Shown piece by piece: positions 7,201 to 13,451 of a stretch of 13,574 nucleotides of DNA. The stretch's first letter is position 1; each line of letters starts with the position of its first letter. The notes below the pieces were generated by a model. That model was not told where the DNA came from and ran no database searches. It saw nothing but the letters and a program-made list of their open reading frames with translations. The stretch is from SIG480 sp045586595 (GTDB taxonomy: Bacteria; Bacillota; Clostridia; Oscillospirales; JAAYXM01), in assembly GCA_045586595.1 (NCBI GenBank), contig JAZNAQ010000019.1:1-13574 (forward strand), written 5' to 3'. The translations under genes were made by a program, and so were the position numbers.

Positions 7201-8837
7201 CCCAAGCCGTCGTCTACGGCATAGCGTGCATCCTCATCGGTAAAGCTTTCATTATAAAGGTAGCCGCGCTCATCTCCGTAACCGTAGTATTTATACCACT
7301 TGTCACTGCCTTCTTCCAAATTATTGTATGTGCCTGTCAAATTTTCCAACCAGCTTGGCTGATATCCGCATTTGTCATGGTGAGCTTCAAGCGCCTTCAT
7401 GCGGTCAAATGTCCCGTCATCCTGCAAACCCAGCTTATAAAACTCTGCAAAGTTATTAGACGGGAACCACTTTTCACAATTCGGGCACTGCACCTTCCAC
7501 GAATTATCAAGTGCGTCTGTTTTCCATGCGTAGTTTCCATACAAGCTCTGTATATTTTCACCGCATGCAAGGCAGACATGACATTTACCCGGATTTGCCT
7601 CATCCGTAGAAACATCAGCATCGCGGCCTATCATATGGAACCTCGGCAGACCCTCGCCGACAATCAAGTCATATATTTTCTCATAATTGTCAACATAGGT
7701 TTTTGCGCGATTTTCGAGAGCGTCGGCCTTTGGTTTCGCCCATTCTTTATATGTAGCAATATTTTCGCGTATAATCTCGCGTTCTTCTTTTGTGGTAACC
7801 TGAGGGTCAACTCCCTCAGGCATACCTATAGTATAGTTAAACTCTGCTATATCGCTGTCAATGTATCCGTCACAAACGGCAACCGCCTTAAGAGTTGTTG
7901 TTCTTGTAATCTCGATTGCTCCGGTATACTCCGTGCTTGATGCCGTAGGCTCTGTTCCATCGGTTGTATAATAGATTTTCGCGCTACCAGTAGCGCACGA
8001 AAGCGTCGTAGTCTGTGCGGTTGTGTAAGTACCTGAAGATAGGGTTGAGCCCGGTGTTGCAGCAACCGGCGTTTCTGTCAACGTCAGTTCAGCAGGGGTA
8101 ATTGCGCCACCGTTTACTGCCCTGAAAATCAGAATATATTCTCCCGCTTCGAGCTTGACTCCTTTGAGGGCTGAAGCATCAAACTCTTTTACCGTTTTAG
8201 CGGAGCTGTCTTTGATGTTTACATTTCCAACTTTATACGCATCAAAGACACCAAGTTCCGCAAGCGCTTTCGCACCGGTTCTGTCTGACATCGTATCAGC
8301 GTCTGCATCGGTTGCATCGGTGTCCTCTGTAACGGTACCATATGTAGTTTTATTATCATACCTAAACTTTTCTTCAAACTCACTCGTCATCGGGAGAATA
8401 TATATATCCAGACTCGAGGTTGAGTTTTTGTAAAAATATGCTTTACCCGATACGCCATATCCCGCAGTTTTCGGAACCTTTATCTTGAATGCGAGCCACT
8501 CCCCATTTTGAGCTATCGCTGTCCCGACATAATAAAGACTTGAGTGAATATTAACAAAATCATTAGCATTAAGGGACTTATACACACTCGTTCCGAGATA
8601 TGCCCAGGCGCGGTCAGAGCCGGAGCCCTCACTTGGGTAATCTGTATACGACTTAACACCCGAATATGACTCAAGCGAAGTACCGGTAACGTCAGAATGC
8701 CCTCCACCTGAAGCGGTATAAAACTTATACGTTATCGAGCCATCAGCCGCATGTGCAGAAAATCCCCCGACAGGCATAACTCCTGACACAAGCGCAACCG
8801 CAAGCAGTAATGATATAAACCTTTTTATTCCTTTCAT
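4218..8837 (-). CDS. Secreted heparinase II/III-type polysaccharide lyase, multidomain
   Basis: A 1539-residue exported enzyme, predicted to cleave a uronic-acid-containing polysaccharide by beta-elimination. Residues 1-31 are a signal peptide (MKGIKRF, hydrophobic core, then AHAA). About 32-255 form a beta-rich domain I cannot name. About 258-337 resemble the chitobiase/beta-hexosaminidase C-terminal fold (KIYYTTDGTEPTASS). About 345-495 hold a helix and a zinc-ribbon-like pair CHVC (419-422) and CPNC (451-454) before KWFPSNNFAEFYKLG. An alpha-helical region (about 500-930) contains GNFGKHQSA (712-720) and GGNVGYK (761-767), candidate sites for catalytic Asn/His/Tyr. The central beta-sandwich carries NHGHEDALN (946-954) and LSHNTVMVNGQ (988-998), hallmarks of heparinase II/III-like proteins. 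A beta-rich tail follows from about 1200. There is no sortase motif, S-layer domain or membrane anchor. ATG 8837-8835 is chosen over an upstream frame because it combines a ribosome binding site and the signal peptide. Exact substrate is unknown. Confidence 0.88.
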   Translation of the reverse strand: MKGIKRFISLLLAVALVSGVMPVGGFSAHAADGSITYKFYTASGGGHSDVTGTSLESYSGVKSYTDYPSEGSGSDRAWAYLGTSVYKSLNANDFVNIHSSLYYVGTAIAQNGEWLAFKIKVPKTAGYGVSGKAYFYKNSTSSLDIYILPMTSEFEEKFRYDNKTTYGTVTEDTDATDADADTMSDRTGAKALAELGVFDAYKVGNVNIKDSSAKTVKEFDASALKGVKLEAGEYILIFRAVNGGAITPAELTLTETPVAATPGSTLSSGTYTTAQTTTLSCATGSAKIYYTTDGTEPTASSTEYTGAIEITRTTTLKAVAVCDGYIDSDIAEFNYTIGMPEGVDPQVTTKEEREIIRENIATYKEWAKPKADALENRAKTYVDNYEKIYDLIVGEGLPRFHMIGRDADVSTDEANPGKCHVCLACGENIQSLYGNYAWKTDALDNSWKVQCPNCEKWFPSNNFAEFYKLGLQDDGTFDRMKALEAHHDKCGYQPSWLENLTGTYNNLEEGSDKWYKYYGYGDERGYLYNESFTDEDARYAVDDGLGYKNGETFGTEANPQDRHYAYIAYYLLEGLWHGSQEDKDGKGLVSTAIKTLADAYIYTGDIKYARAGIPLLDRVADIYPDMDWYRWKDFRHDNVDGKILDRIWSCDLAEDLAYAYDAFLPAYGDEEVIDFLSGKDPSKNNETALRKNVENNILRETYNNACDGKVYGNFGKHQSAVATAALALNNGTETDTWIDWIMDYDDPATDIAPGTEGEHEGGNVGYKLVNNVDRDGNGDEAASGYNGGWVDEMIEVAELLSTYKPGDSNLNLYANPKFVKMFSAQIPLIMANSYVAQIGDSGATGSTGISAIKMETLKQGYLHTKDYRLAQLIYRINGNTTSGLRYDIGVEDPESLASEVQKVIDTYGELKLGSTMSAGYGFAALRDWDVSGKESDFGLYFGSRTNHGHEDALNLFISAYGLNMAPDLGYPTQTSDDPERIQWTQSVLSHNTVMVNGQTQAKDAVRGTPLHFDDSGKVKLMDVDATKAYSNVEDVKTYRRTLVMVDAGDGVSYGVDFFRIKGGNDHIYSFHSQSEEIAETDGVALTAQSGGTYAGKDVPYGNDADGNYPLGFTWLENVSRDTAPSQNFSVDFKVKDFWNVVSEEGQERGLHLRMTMVNPFELTELATADGTVPVRAGKPADLNTLKYVLARRTGTNLDSLYTTVFEPYEDNRYIQSIEPATLTKENEGTGEDKIAHAVKVTHKDGRVDYIVYANDNTTLYRVDDKFNFRGFVGVYSLDANGNNVYSYVNDGDVIGKYDSFVSGYTGYVSDFTKNLSLENSITITTSDEVDTASLAGKYVYVENKDDIHNGAYKIESATKNANTLKLDIGEVSLIRSSNAEVATFEYNISEDQKVTIPLSTEVEVPEFETASSEAFGERNGFIRNMLENDGTYSLYLFAGIDSLKYLKAGFRVTHDGETKDFATTDVYSKVTDDNGDILPEQFGGNSSYIFAIKLLGFSGFEKNKPVFFQPFAIMYDESRVYGKATEVKQIYKTGVVNNE

Positions 8838-8840
8838 TGT

Positions 8841-8850
8841 GCTCCCTCCT
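8841..8850 (-). promoter_or_regulatory. Ribosome binding site fixing the lyase start
   Basis: AGGAGGGAGC read on the minus strand stands directly upstream of ATG 8837-8835. The frame stays open to 8966, but those 43 extra codons overlap the promoter and precede a perfect signal peptide, so they are not translated. Confidence 0.9.
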
Positions 8851-8871
8851 ATATTTACTTCTAATAAGAGT

Positions 8872-8880
8872 ATTATAGCA
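8872..8880 (-). promoter_or_regulatory. Extended -10 promoter of the lyase gene
   Basis: TGCTATAAT on the minus strand is a perfect extended -10 element (TGnTATAAT). No convincing -35 hexamer sits 16-18 bp upstream, which leaves room for activator dependence. The start of transcription would be near 8865, about 28 bases before the ATG. Confidence 0.6.
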
Positions 8881-8923
8881 AATAATAATCCGTTTTTGTT
8901 GCACAATTCGGCATTTCTGATAC

Positions 8924-8960
8924 AAAACAACACCTCAGGCAGTGCCCGAGGTGTTGTTTT
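8924..8960. terminator. Terminator downstream of mgtE
   Basis: 13-bp arms AAAACAACACCTC (8924-8936) and GAGGTGTTGTTTT (8948-8960), extended by GGC/GCC around a short loop with one A/C mismatch. It begins three bases after the mgtE stop and ends in four T on the minus strand. It separates mgtE from the lyase promoter. Confidence 0.9.
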
Positions 8961-8962
8961 AT

Positions 8963-10312
8963 TCAAAGTAATATTGATGCAAAATAGAAGTAAATGAGAA
9001 GCGAAATTGCGTCTACTATTGTTGTGATGAACGGGCTTGCCATTACCGCAGGGTCAAAACCAATTTTCTTTGATAGAATCGGCAGTGAGCAACCGACAAA
9101 TTTTGCCGTAACAACGGTTACTGCAAGCGCAATGCTTACAACGAGCGCAACAGATATCCCTACACGGTCAAACAACATTAGCTTCACGAGGTTTGCCGCA
9201 GCAAGTGTGATCCCGCACATGACAGAGACGCGAATCTCCTTCCACTGGACGCGGAAGATATCAGAAAACTCAATCTCGTCAAGCGAGAGGCCGCGGATGA
9301 CAGCAACTGATGCCTGACTTCCCGAGTTACCGCCGGTTCCCATAAGCATGGGGATATACGCCGCAAGTATTGCGGTTGCAGCAAGAGCTGACTCAAACCG
9401 AGTTATTATTATGCCTGTAAACGTTGAAGAAAGCATGAGCAGAAGAAGCCACGGTATGCGCGCCTTCCAAAGCTCAAAAGCGCTTGTCTTTAAATACGGT
9501 TTATCAGACGGCGTTATGGCTGCCATCTTCTCAATATCCTCGGTTGCCTCTTCACGGATAACGTCGATAGCGTCGTCAACCGTAACAATACCAACGAGGC
9601 GATTTTCACGATCAACAACAGGCAATGCGATAAGGTCATACTTTGCAAACTTATTGGCAACGTCTTCTCTGTCGTCGAGCGTGTTTACGGAGATTACGTT
9701 TTCCTCCATAATCTCACAAATCTCGTCGTTGTCATCAGACATAAGAAGCTTCTGTACAGAAACTATACCTATAAGCTTTCTGTCCTTCTGCGTGACGTAG
9801 CAGGTATATATAGTTTCTTTATCAACACCTGAGCGGCGAATATGTTTGATAGCCTCAGCAACGGTTAAATCCGGGCGGAAGTGAACATACTCGGTTGTCA
9901 TAATGCTGCCGGCACAATCATCCGGGTATTTGAGGATTTCGTTTATCCTCTTGCGCATATCAGGGTCTGTCTGGCGCAAAATTCGCTTTACTACGTTTGC
10001 GGGCATTTCCTCGATAAGGTCAACAGCGTCGTCAACATACAGCTCATCGACAACCTCTTTAAGCTCGTTATCAGAGAAACCGCGAATGAGTATTTCCTGC
10101 AAATCGGCATCCATCTCAACGAACGCTTCTGCCGCAAGTTCTTTAGAAAGAAGCCTGAAAAGAAGCGGCATTTTTTCATTCGGCATATCGTCAAGGAGCA
10201 GCGCTATATCAGCAGGCGCCATGGTGTTTAACACATCGCGAAGCGTTGTGTATTTACGCTCTTCAAGGAGCGCTGTTATCATTTTTTCTATTGTGGCAGT
10301 TGTCTCTCCCAT
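8963..10312 (-). CDS. mgtE: Magnesium channel/transporter MgtE
   Basis: Inner-membrane Mg2+ channel gated by cytoplasmic Mg2+. At 449 residues it has the standard length. The N domain (about 10-130) is a helical repeat region rich in LLDDMP and EEMP motifs. Two CBS domains follow at about 138-198 (MTTEYVHFRPDLTVAEA) and 203-255 (VISVNTLDDREDVANKFAKYD). A charged connecting helix spans about 255-275, and five membrane segments occupy about 284-449. The signature PMLMGTGGNSGSQ (321-333) and FDPAVMASPFITTIVD (419-434), with acidic residues at the pore, are intact. The ATG at 10312-10310 is preceded by AGGAGG (10329-10324). It is transcribed alone, divergent from the ABC/dCMP deaminase operon, from a promoter about 220 bp upstream. 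The long leader suggests regulation in the untranslated region, but I could not recognise the classical M-box there. Confidence 0.96.
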   Translation of the reverse strand: MGETTATIEKMITALLEERKYTTLRDVLNTMAPADIALLLDDMPNEKMPLLFRLLSKELAAEAFVEMDADLQEILIRGFSDNELKEVVDELYVDDAVDLIEEMPANVVKRILRQTDPDMRKRINEILKYPDDCAGSIMTTEYVHFRPDLTVAEAIKHIRRSGVDKETIYTCYVTQKDRKLIGIVSVQKLLMSDDNDEICEIMEENVISVNTLDDREDVANKFAKYDLIALPVVDRENRLVGIVTVDDAIDVIREEATEDIEKMAAITPSDKPYLKTSAFELWKARIPWLLLLMLSSTFTGIIITRFESALAATAILAAYIPMLMGTGGNSGSQASVAVIRGLSLDEIEFSDIFRVQWKEIRVSVMCGITLAAANLVKLMLFDRVGISVALVVSIALAVTVVTAKFVGCSLPILSKKIGFDPAVMASPFITTIVDAISLLIYFYFASILL

Positions 10313-10389
10313 AAATTTCTTTTCCTCCTTTTACTGATTTTGAGGAAGCAAAGTCACAGCAAGAGAGAAGTATTTACGCAAAGAAAACT

Positions 10390-10473
10390 CTACGCAACAA
10401 CAAATAACGGACACAAAACAGCCCGCTTGCTACTTCGCTCTTTTGATGTGCTTCTACTACCGCCTGCGTCCAT
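10390..10473 (-). CDS. Possible 27-residue upstream peptide in the mgtE leader
   Basis: A short frame starting MDAGGSRSTSKERSS and ending CPLFVVA, with AGGTGA about six bases before the ATG. It is basic and Ser/Arg-rich, then hydrophobic at the end. It lies wholly in the mgtE leader, 77 bases before the mgtE start. Its ATG is buried in one arm of a 14-bp RNA helix, so it may be a regulatory leader peptide, or only an accidental frame across a structured RNA. No function is known to me. Confidence 0.35.
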   Translation of the reverse strand: MDAGGSRSTSKERSSKRAVLCPLFVVA

Positions 10474-10478
10474 TATTT
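10402..10478 (-). promoter_or_regulatory. Structured leader element upstream of mgtE
   Basis: Fourteen consecutive pairs (two G-U) join AAATAATGGACGCA (10478-10465) to TGTGTCCGTTATTT (10415-10402), enclosing a purine-rich 49-nt apical region. That region holds two related blocks, GTAGTAGAAGC and GAAGTAGCAAGC. The helix is too long to be casual in an AT-rich leader. It carries no U-tract, so it is not a terminator. It may be a cation-sensing RNA or an attenuator acting with the short frame inside it. It does not match the M-box or Mn2+ riboswitch features I know. Confidence 0.5.
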
Positions 10479-10526
10479 TCACCTGCCTTTTATTATTAGT
10501 ATAATTATATTTTTATATCCTATAAA

Positions 10527-10555
10527 AGGATACACCCGCAGCCTTGATTTGTCAA
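10527..10555 (-). promoter_or_regulatory. Promoter of mgtE
   Basis: Consensus TTGACA (10555-10550) and TATCCT (10532-10527) are separated by 17 bp on the minus strand. The -10 element is one arm of the inverted repeat TATCCT-5-AGGATA (10532-10516), a possible operator. A second TATAAT-like site lies about 20 bp downstream. The leader to the mgtE start is about 210 nt. Confidence 0.6.
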
Positions 10556-10597
10556 TAAATTTCACGCAAAAGTTGTATTAACTGCTGTTATAAACGC

Positions 10598-10626
10598 TTG
10601 ATAATCACCTGCTTTCGTGATATGAT
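10598..10626 (+). promoter_or_regulatory. Promoter of the ABC ATPase/dCMP deaminase/nth operon
   Basis: TTGATA (10598-10603), 17-bp spacer, TATGAT (10621-10626): each differs from consensus at one base. Transcription would begin near 10633, giving a leader of about 74 nt with no obvious structure. The 45 bp between this promoter and that of mgtE hold nothing recognisable. Confidence 0.7.
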
Positions 10627-10706
10627 AATATATATTAGGTTGTGCATATTATAATTAAAAAGGCCGAAACTATTTGTAATATAATTATAAAGAGGAGCTT
10701 CTTCCT

Positions 10707-11372
10707 TTGATTAGGATTAAAAATCTTTCGAAAACATATAAAATGAAGAGCGGTGAGGTTTCAGCGCTGCACAACATAAACTTACATGTCGAGCGTGGAG
10801 AATTCCTCGCTATAGTCGGCGCATCGGGCTCAGGAAAGAGTACGCTTATGAATATGCTTGGCTGCCTTGACAAGCCGACCGACGGCGAGTATTTTTTAAA
10901 CGGGCGCGACGTACTCTCGCTTTCAAAAAAGAAGCTTGCCGATATACGCAACAGTGAGATAGGCTTTATATTCCAGGGCTTCAATCTGCTCGAAAAAATG
11001 ACGGCAATAGAAAATGTTGAACTTCCGCTCATGTATGCCAAAGTCCCGCGCAACAAGCGGCGTGAAATCGCCCTTGATGCCCTTGAGCGCGTAGGTCTTT
11101 CAAAGCGAATTGGGCATCGCCCCGGAGAGCTTTCCGGCGGACAGCAGCAACGAGTCGCCATCGCCCGCGCAATAACACAAAGACCTTCCGTTATACTCGC
11201 AGATGAGCCGACAGGGAACCTAGATAACAAGTCAGGCTCTGAAATTTTGAAAATTTTATCAGAACTAAACGCCGGCGGCGCAACAATAGTCCTTATAACT
11301 CACGATATAAATGTTGCAAACCGCGCTCAGCGTGTTATAGAAATCTCAGATGGCAAAATTCTTAATAATTAA
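10707..11372 (+). CDS. ABC transporter ATP-binding protein, MacB/LolD type, without adjacent permease
   Basis: Cytoplasmic ATPase subunit that would power a membrane partner. At 221 residues it has the standard length. Motifs are complete: Walker A GASGSGKST (38-46), Q-loop Gln90 in FIFQGFNLL, signature LSGGQQQR (142-149), Walker B VILADEPTGNLD (162-173) with Glu167, and the switch His199 in LITHD. The sequence style (MLGCLDKPTDGEYFLNG, then NLLEKMTAIENVELPLMY) is that of the MacB/LolD group, which works with FtsX-like permeases in lipoprotein release, peptide export or resistance. The TTG start at 10707 is preceded by AGAGGAG (10691-10697) at nine bases. It opens a plus-strand operon. No permease follows; the next gene, 21 bp away, is a dCMP-deaminase-like protein. 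Its membrane partner must lie elsewhere or be lost. Confidence 0.95.
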   Translation: MIRIKNLSKTYKMKSGEVSALHNINLHVERGEFLAIVGASGSGKSTLMNMLGCLDKPTDGEYFLNGRDVLSLSKKKLADIRNSEIGFIFQGFNLLEKMTAIENVELPLMYAKVPRNKRREIALDALERVGLSKRIGHRPGELSGGQQQRVAIARAITQRPSVILADEPTGNLDNKSGSEILKILSELNAGGATIVLITHDINVANRAQRVIEISDGKILNN

Positions 11373-11380
11373 GACAAAAA

Positions 11381-11387
11381 AGAGGTG
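11381..11387 (+). promoter_or_regulatory. Ribosome binding site of the dCMP deaminase gene
   Basis: AGAGGTG lies six bases before ATG 11394. A GTG at 11385 would place the start inside this site, so ATG 11394 is preferred. Confidence 0.75.
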
Positions 11388-11393
11388 TTTTTA

Positions 11394-11885
11394 ATGGAAC
11401 GCAGAGACAAATTCAACTACTACTTAGACATCGCCGAGACAGTATTGGAGAGAGGCACTTGCCTGAGGCGAAACTACGGCGCTATAATCGTACGCCATGA
11501 CTCAATCATATCTACAGGATATACAGGGGCGCCGAGAGGGCGCAAAAACTGTTGTGACCTTGGATATTGCAGACGCGAGCAAATGAATATTCCGCGAGGT
11601 CAGAGATATGAGTTATGCCGCAGCGTTCACGCAGAGGCAAACGCAATTATAGCCGCACCGCGCTCCGAGATGATTGGGGCAACACTGTACCTCGCCGGGC
11701 GTGACATGAAAACAGGCGAGCTTATAAGCGACGCATCATCTTGTGCCATGTGCAAGCGTATGATTATAAACTCAGGCATTGAGCGTGTTGTAGTACGCAA
11801 CTCGCCGGACGAATACACAATTACTCTTGTTTCCGACTGGGTCAAGAACGATGACTCACTTGACGATTCAATCCTTGGCTACTGA
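11394..11885 (+). CDS. Deoxycytidylate (dCMP) deaminase-like zinc protein (ComEB type)
   Basis: Predicted cytoplasmic enzyme converting dCMP to dUMP, feeding thymidylate synthesis. It has 163 residues, normal for the family. The catalytic zinc site is visible as HAE (79-81, Glu81 the proton shuttle) and CAMC (Cys117, Cys120). Upstream, YGAIIVRHDSIISTGYTGAPRG (28-49) is the substrate-side strand and turn typical of dCMP deaminases. Further cysteines (23, 53, 54, 59, 75) could hold the second, structural zinc known in some members. The residue before Cys117 is Ser rather than the Pro of the usual PCxxC motif, a mild deviation. The gene follows the ABC ATPase by 21 bp and is probably co-transcribed. 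Allosteric control by dCTP/dTTP is a family property and cannot be read here. ComEB-like competence naming is possible but not supported by neighbours. Confidence 0.9.
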   Translation: MERRDKFNYYLDIAETVLERGTCLRRNYGAIIVRHDSIISTGYTGAPRGRKNCCDLGYCRREQMNIPRGQRYELCRSVHAEANAIIAAPRSEMIGATLYLAGRDMKTGELISDASSCAMCKRMIINSGIERVVVRNSPDEYTITLVSDWVKNDDSLDDSILGY

Positions 11886-11903
11886 TTTTTGAGGTAAGAA
11901 AAA

Positions 11904-12050
11904 ATGAAAAAACTCTTTTCTTTTTTAAGCAAAATAACTGCTTTTATCACCTTTCTAGGAGTAGTTCTTTACTGTGTTGGCTATTTCTTTGCATCAAAGA
12001 CCAAGCGAATCAACGAGCTTTTTGTGAAAAAAGAAAACGACGAAGAATAG
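11904..12050 (+). CDS. 48-residue single-pass membrane protein, unknown function
   Basis: A short frame starting MKKLFSFLSK, with a hydrophobic segment at about 11-30 (ITAFITFLGVVLYCVGYFFA) and a charged, lysine- and acid-rich tail (SKTKRINELF to NDEE). The positive residues on both sides and the uncleavable-looking helix suggest a small membrane-anchored protein rather than a secreted one. GAGGTAAG (11891-11898) gives a good ribosome binding site five bases before the ATG. It sits 18 bp after the dCMP deaminase stop and 15 bp before nth, in the same orientation, so it belongs to the operon. I do not recognise the family. Confidence 0.7.
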   Translation: MKKLFSFLSKITAFITFLGVVLYCVGYFFASKTKRINELFVKKENDEE

Positions 12051-12065
12051 CGGGTATATACATAC

Positions 12066-12704
12066 ATGAGATTAAAAGAAAGAGTGCTCGGTATTGTAGA
12101 GGGCCTAAAAGCCGAATACCCCGATGCTGAATGTTCGCTTAACTACGAGGAGCCGTACCAGCTCTTATTTGCAACACGCCTTTCGGCACAGTGCACAGAT
12201 GCGCGCGTAAACATAGTTACAAAAGAGCTGTATTCAAGATTTAAGACACTTCGTGAAATAGCAGAGTGCGATATCGAAGAGCTTGAGCGTATAATCCACC
12301 CTTGCGGTGTGTTCCGCATGAAAGCGCGGGACATTCGTGCTTGTGCGAATGTGCTCATAGAGAAATACAACGGCCGTGTACCTGATACTATGGAGGAGCT
12401 TATTTCTCTGCCCGGTGTAGGCAGAAAGACAGCAAACCTTATACTCGGGGATGTTTACAAAAAGCCGGCAGTGGTTGCAGACACACACTGCATAAGAATT
12501 TCAAATAAGCTCGGGCTTTGCAACTCAAATGACCCCAAAAAAGTGGAACTACGCCTTAAGGGCATCGTCCCACCCGATGAGCAGAACATGATGTGCCATC
12601 GCCTCGTCTGGCATGGGCGCGCCGTTTGCAACGCACGGTCACCGAAGTGCGAGATTTGCAGCATAAGCAAATTCTGCAAATTTTACGAAAAAAACAAACA
12701 GTAA
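12066..12704 (+). CDS. nth: Endonuclease III (DNA glycosylase/AP lyase)
   Basis: Base-excision repair enzyme that removes oxidised pyrimidines and nicks the resulting abasic site. At 212 residues it is nearly the same length as the E. coli enzyme. The helix-hairpin-helix LPGVGRKTA (115-123) contains the catalytic Lys121, and Asp139 in VVADTHCIR is the second catalytic residue. LSAQCTD (39-45) is the base-reading loop. Four cysteines, 188, 195, 198 and 204, have the C-x6-C-x2-C-x5-C spacing of the [4Fe-4S] cluster. All key residues are present, so it should be active. The ATG at 12066 has only a weak GCGGG upstream, and translation may depend on coupling to the preceding small gene, whose stop is 15 bp away. 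Confidence 0.97.
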   Translation: MRLKERVLGIVEGLKAEYPDAECSLNYEEPYQLLFATRLSAQCTDARVNIVTKELYSRFKTLREIAECDIEELERIIHPCGVFRMKARDIRACANVLIEKYNGRVPDTMEELISLPGVGRKTANLILGDVYKKPAVVADTHCIRISNKLGLCNSNDPKKVELRLKGIVPPDEQNMMCHRLVWHGRAVCNARSPKCEICSISKFCKFYEKNKQ

Positions 12705-12747
12705 CACCTACTTACAGACTTTTTTGAGATAGGCAGGCTTTATTTCA

Positions 12748-13404
12748 ATGGCAATCAAAGCAATCCTTTTAGACCTTGACGGTACACTTCTCGACACGCT
12801 TGATGACCTTACAGACAGTGTAAATCACGCACTCAAATCACTAGATTTCCCCCAACATACAAAAGAAGAGATCTGCTCTTTTGTCGGCAACGGGGTCAAA
12901 AATCTGATACTGCGCTCAATCCCGCAGAATGCGACGGATGATGATTTTAAAAACTGCCTTGCGCTATTCAAATCGCATTACGAAAAAAACAAAGCAAACA
13001 AAACAAAGCCATATGACGGCATACTCCCCGTTCTTTCCGAATTAAAGGCGCAGGGATACTCACTCGCTATTGTTTCAAACAAGCACGATGACGCAGTGCA
13101 AGGGCTTTTAGGGCGGTTTTTCTCCGATTATGCCGACTTCGCACTCGGCAACACAGACAAACTCCCCAAAAAGCCTGCGCCCGATATGGTCTATCATACA
13201 CTGGACGTACTCGGCATCTCACGCAGCAGCGCTGTATATGTCGGCGATTCTGAGGTGGACATCGAAACCGCCAAAAACGCAGGGCTTCCGTGCATTTCGG
13301 TCACATGGGGTTTCAGAAGCGAGGAGCTTCTTATCAAAAGCGGAGCAGATATAATCATCCACGCACCACACGAACTGCCGGATGCAGTAAAAAAACTCAT
13401 ATAA
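12748..13404 (+). CDS. HAD-family phosphatase, phosphoglycolate phosphatase-like
   Basis: Cytoplasmic haloacid-dehalogenase-type phosphatase of 218 residues, the usual size for the Gph/PpaX/beta-phosphoglucomutase group. Motif I DLDGTLLDT (9-17) supplies nucleophile Asp9 and Asp11. Motif II is Ser110 in IVSNKHD, motif III Lys142 in KKPAPDM, and motif IV GDSEVDIETAKNAG (166-179) with Asp167 and Asp171. A helical cap of the C1 type lies between about 16 and 85. The EVDIETAKNAG run and VTWGFRSEE (185-193) favour phosphoglycolate phosphatase over pyrophosphatase or sugar mutase. A role in clearing 2-phosphoglycolate produced by DNA repair would suit its neighbour nth, but this is inference; HAD substrates cannot be predicted safely. 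It starts 43 bp after nth and is the last gene before a terminator. Confidence 0.93.
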   Translation: MAIKAILLDLDGTLLDTLDDLTDSVNHALKSLDFPQHTKEEICSFVGNGVKNLILRSIPQNATDDDFKNCLALFKSHYEKNKANKTKPYDGILPVLSELKAQGYSLAIVSNKHDDAVQGLLGRFFSDYADFALGNTDKLPKKPAPDMVYHTLDVLGISRSSAVYVGDSEVDIETAKNAGLPCISVTWGFRSEELLIKSGADIIIHAPHELPDAVKKLI

Positions 13405-13408
13405 GCGT

Positions 13409-13441
13409 AACAGCGTATCACCTATGTGATACGCTGTTTTT
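13409..13441 (+). terminator. Terminator of the ABC ATPase-nth-HAD operon
   Basis: 13-bp perfect stem AACAGCGTATCAC (13409-13421) and GTGATACGCTGTT (13426-13438), CTAT loop, then a short T-run. It begins five bases after the phosphatase stop. Confidence 0.92.
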
Positions 13442-13451
13442 GAATAATGAA

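Noticed and set aside
6930..7940. 336-residue frame on the plus strand inside the lyase gene
   Set aside because: Antisense shadow: no ribosome binding site, cysteine- and isoleucine-rich with no recognisable domain, and fully covered by the well-supported lyase.
8897..8907. Imperfect palindrome TTGTGCAACAA upstream of the lyase promoter as a catabolite-control site
   Set aside because: Only four-base arms, no match to the cre consensus, and expected by chance in AT-rich DNA.
9348..10337. Long serine-rich plus-strand frames opposite mgtE
   Set aside because: Low-complexity complement of mgtE codons; no start signals and no domain.
10330..10560. Classical M-box (ykoK) or Mn2+ riboswitch upstream of mgtE
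   Set aside because: The conserved blocks I know for these families are not visible, and there is no terminator hairpin before mgtE.
10685..11230. 181-residue minus-strand frame opposite the ABC ATPase
   Set aside because: Antisense shadow with Ser/Arg-rich composition; the sense strand carries all ABC motifs.
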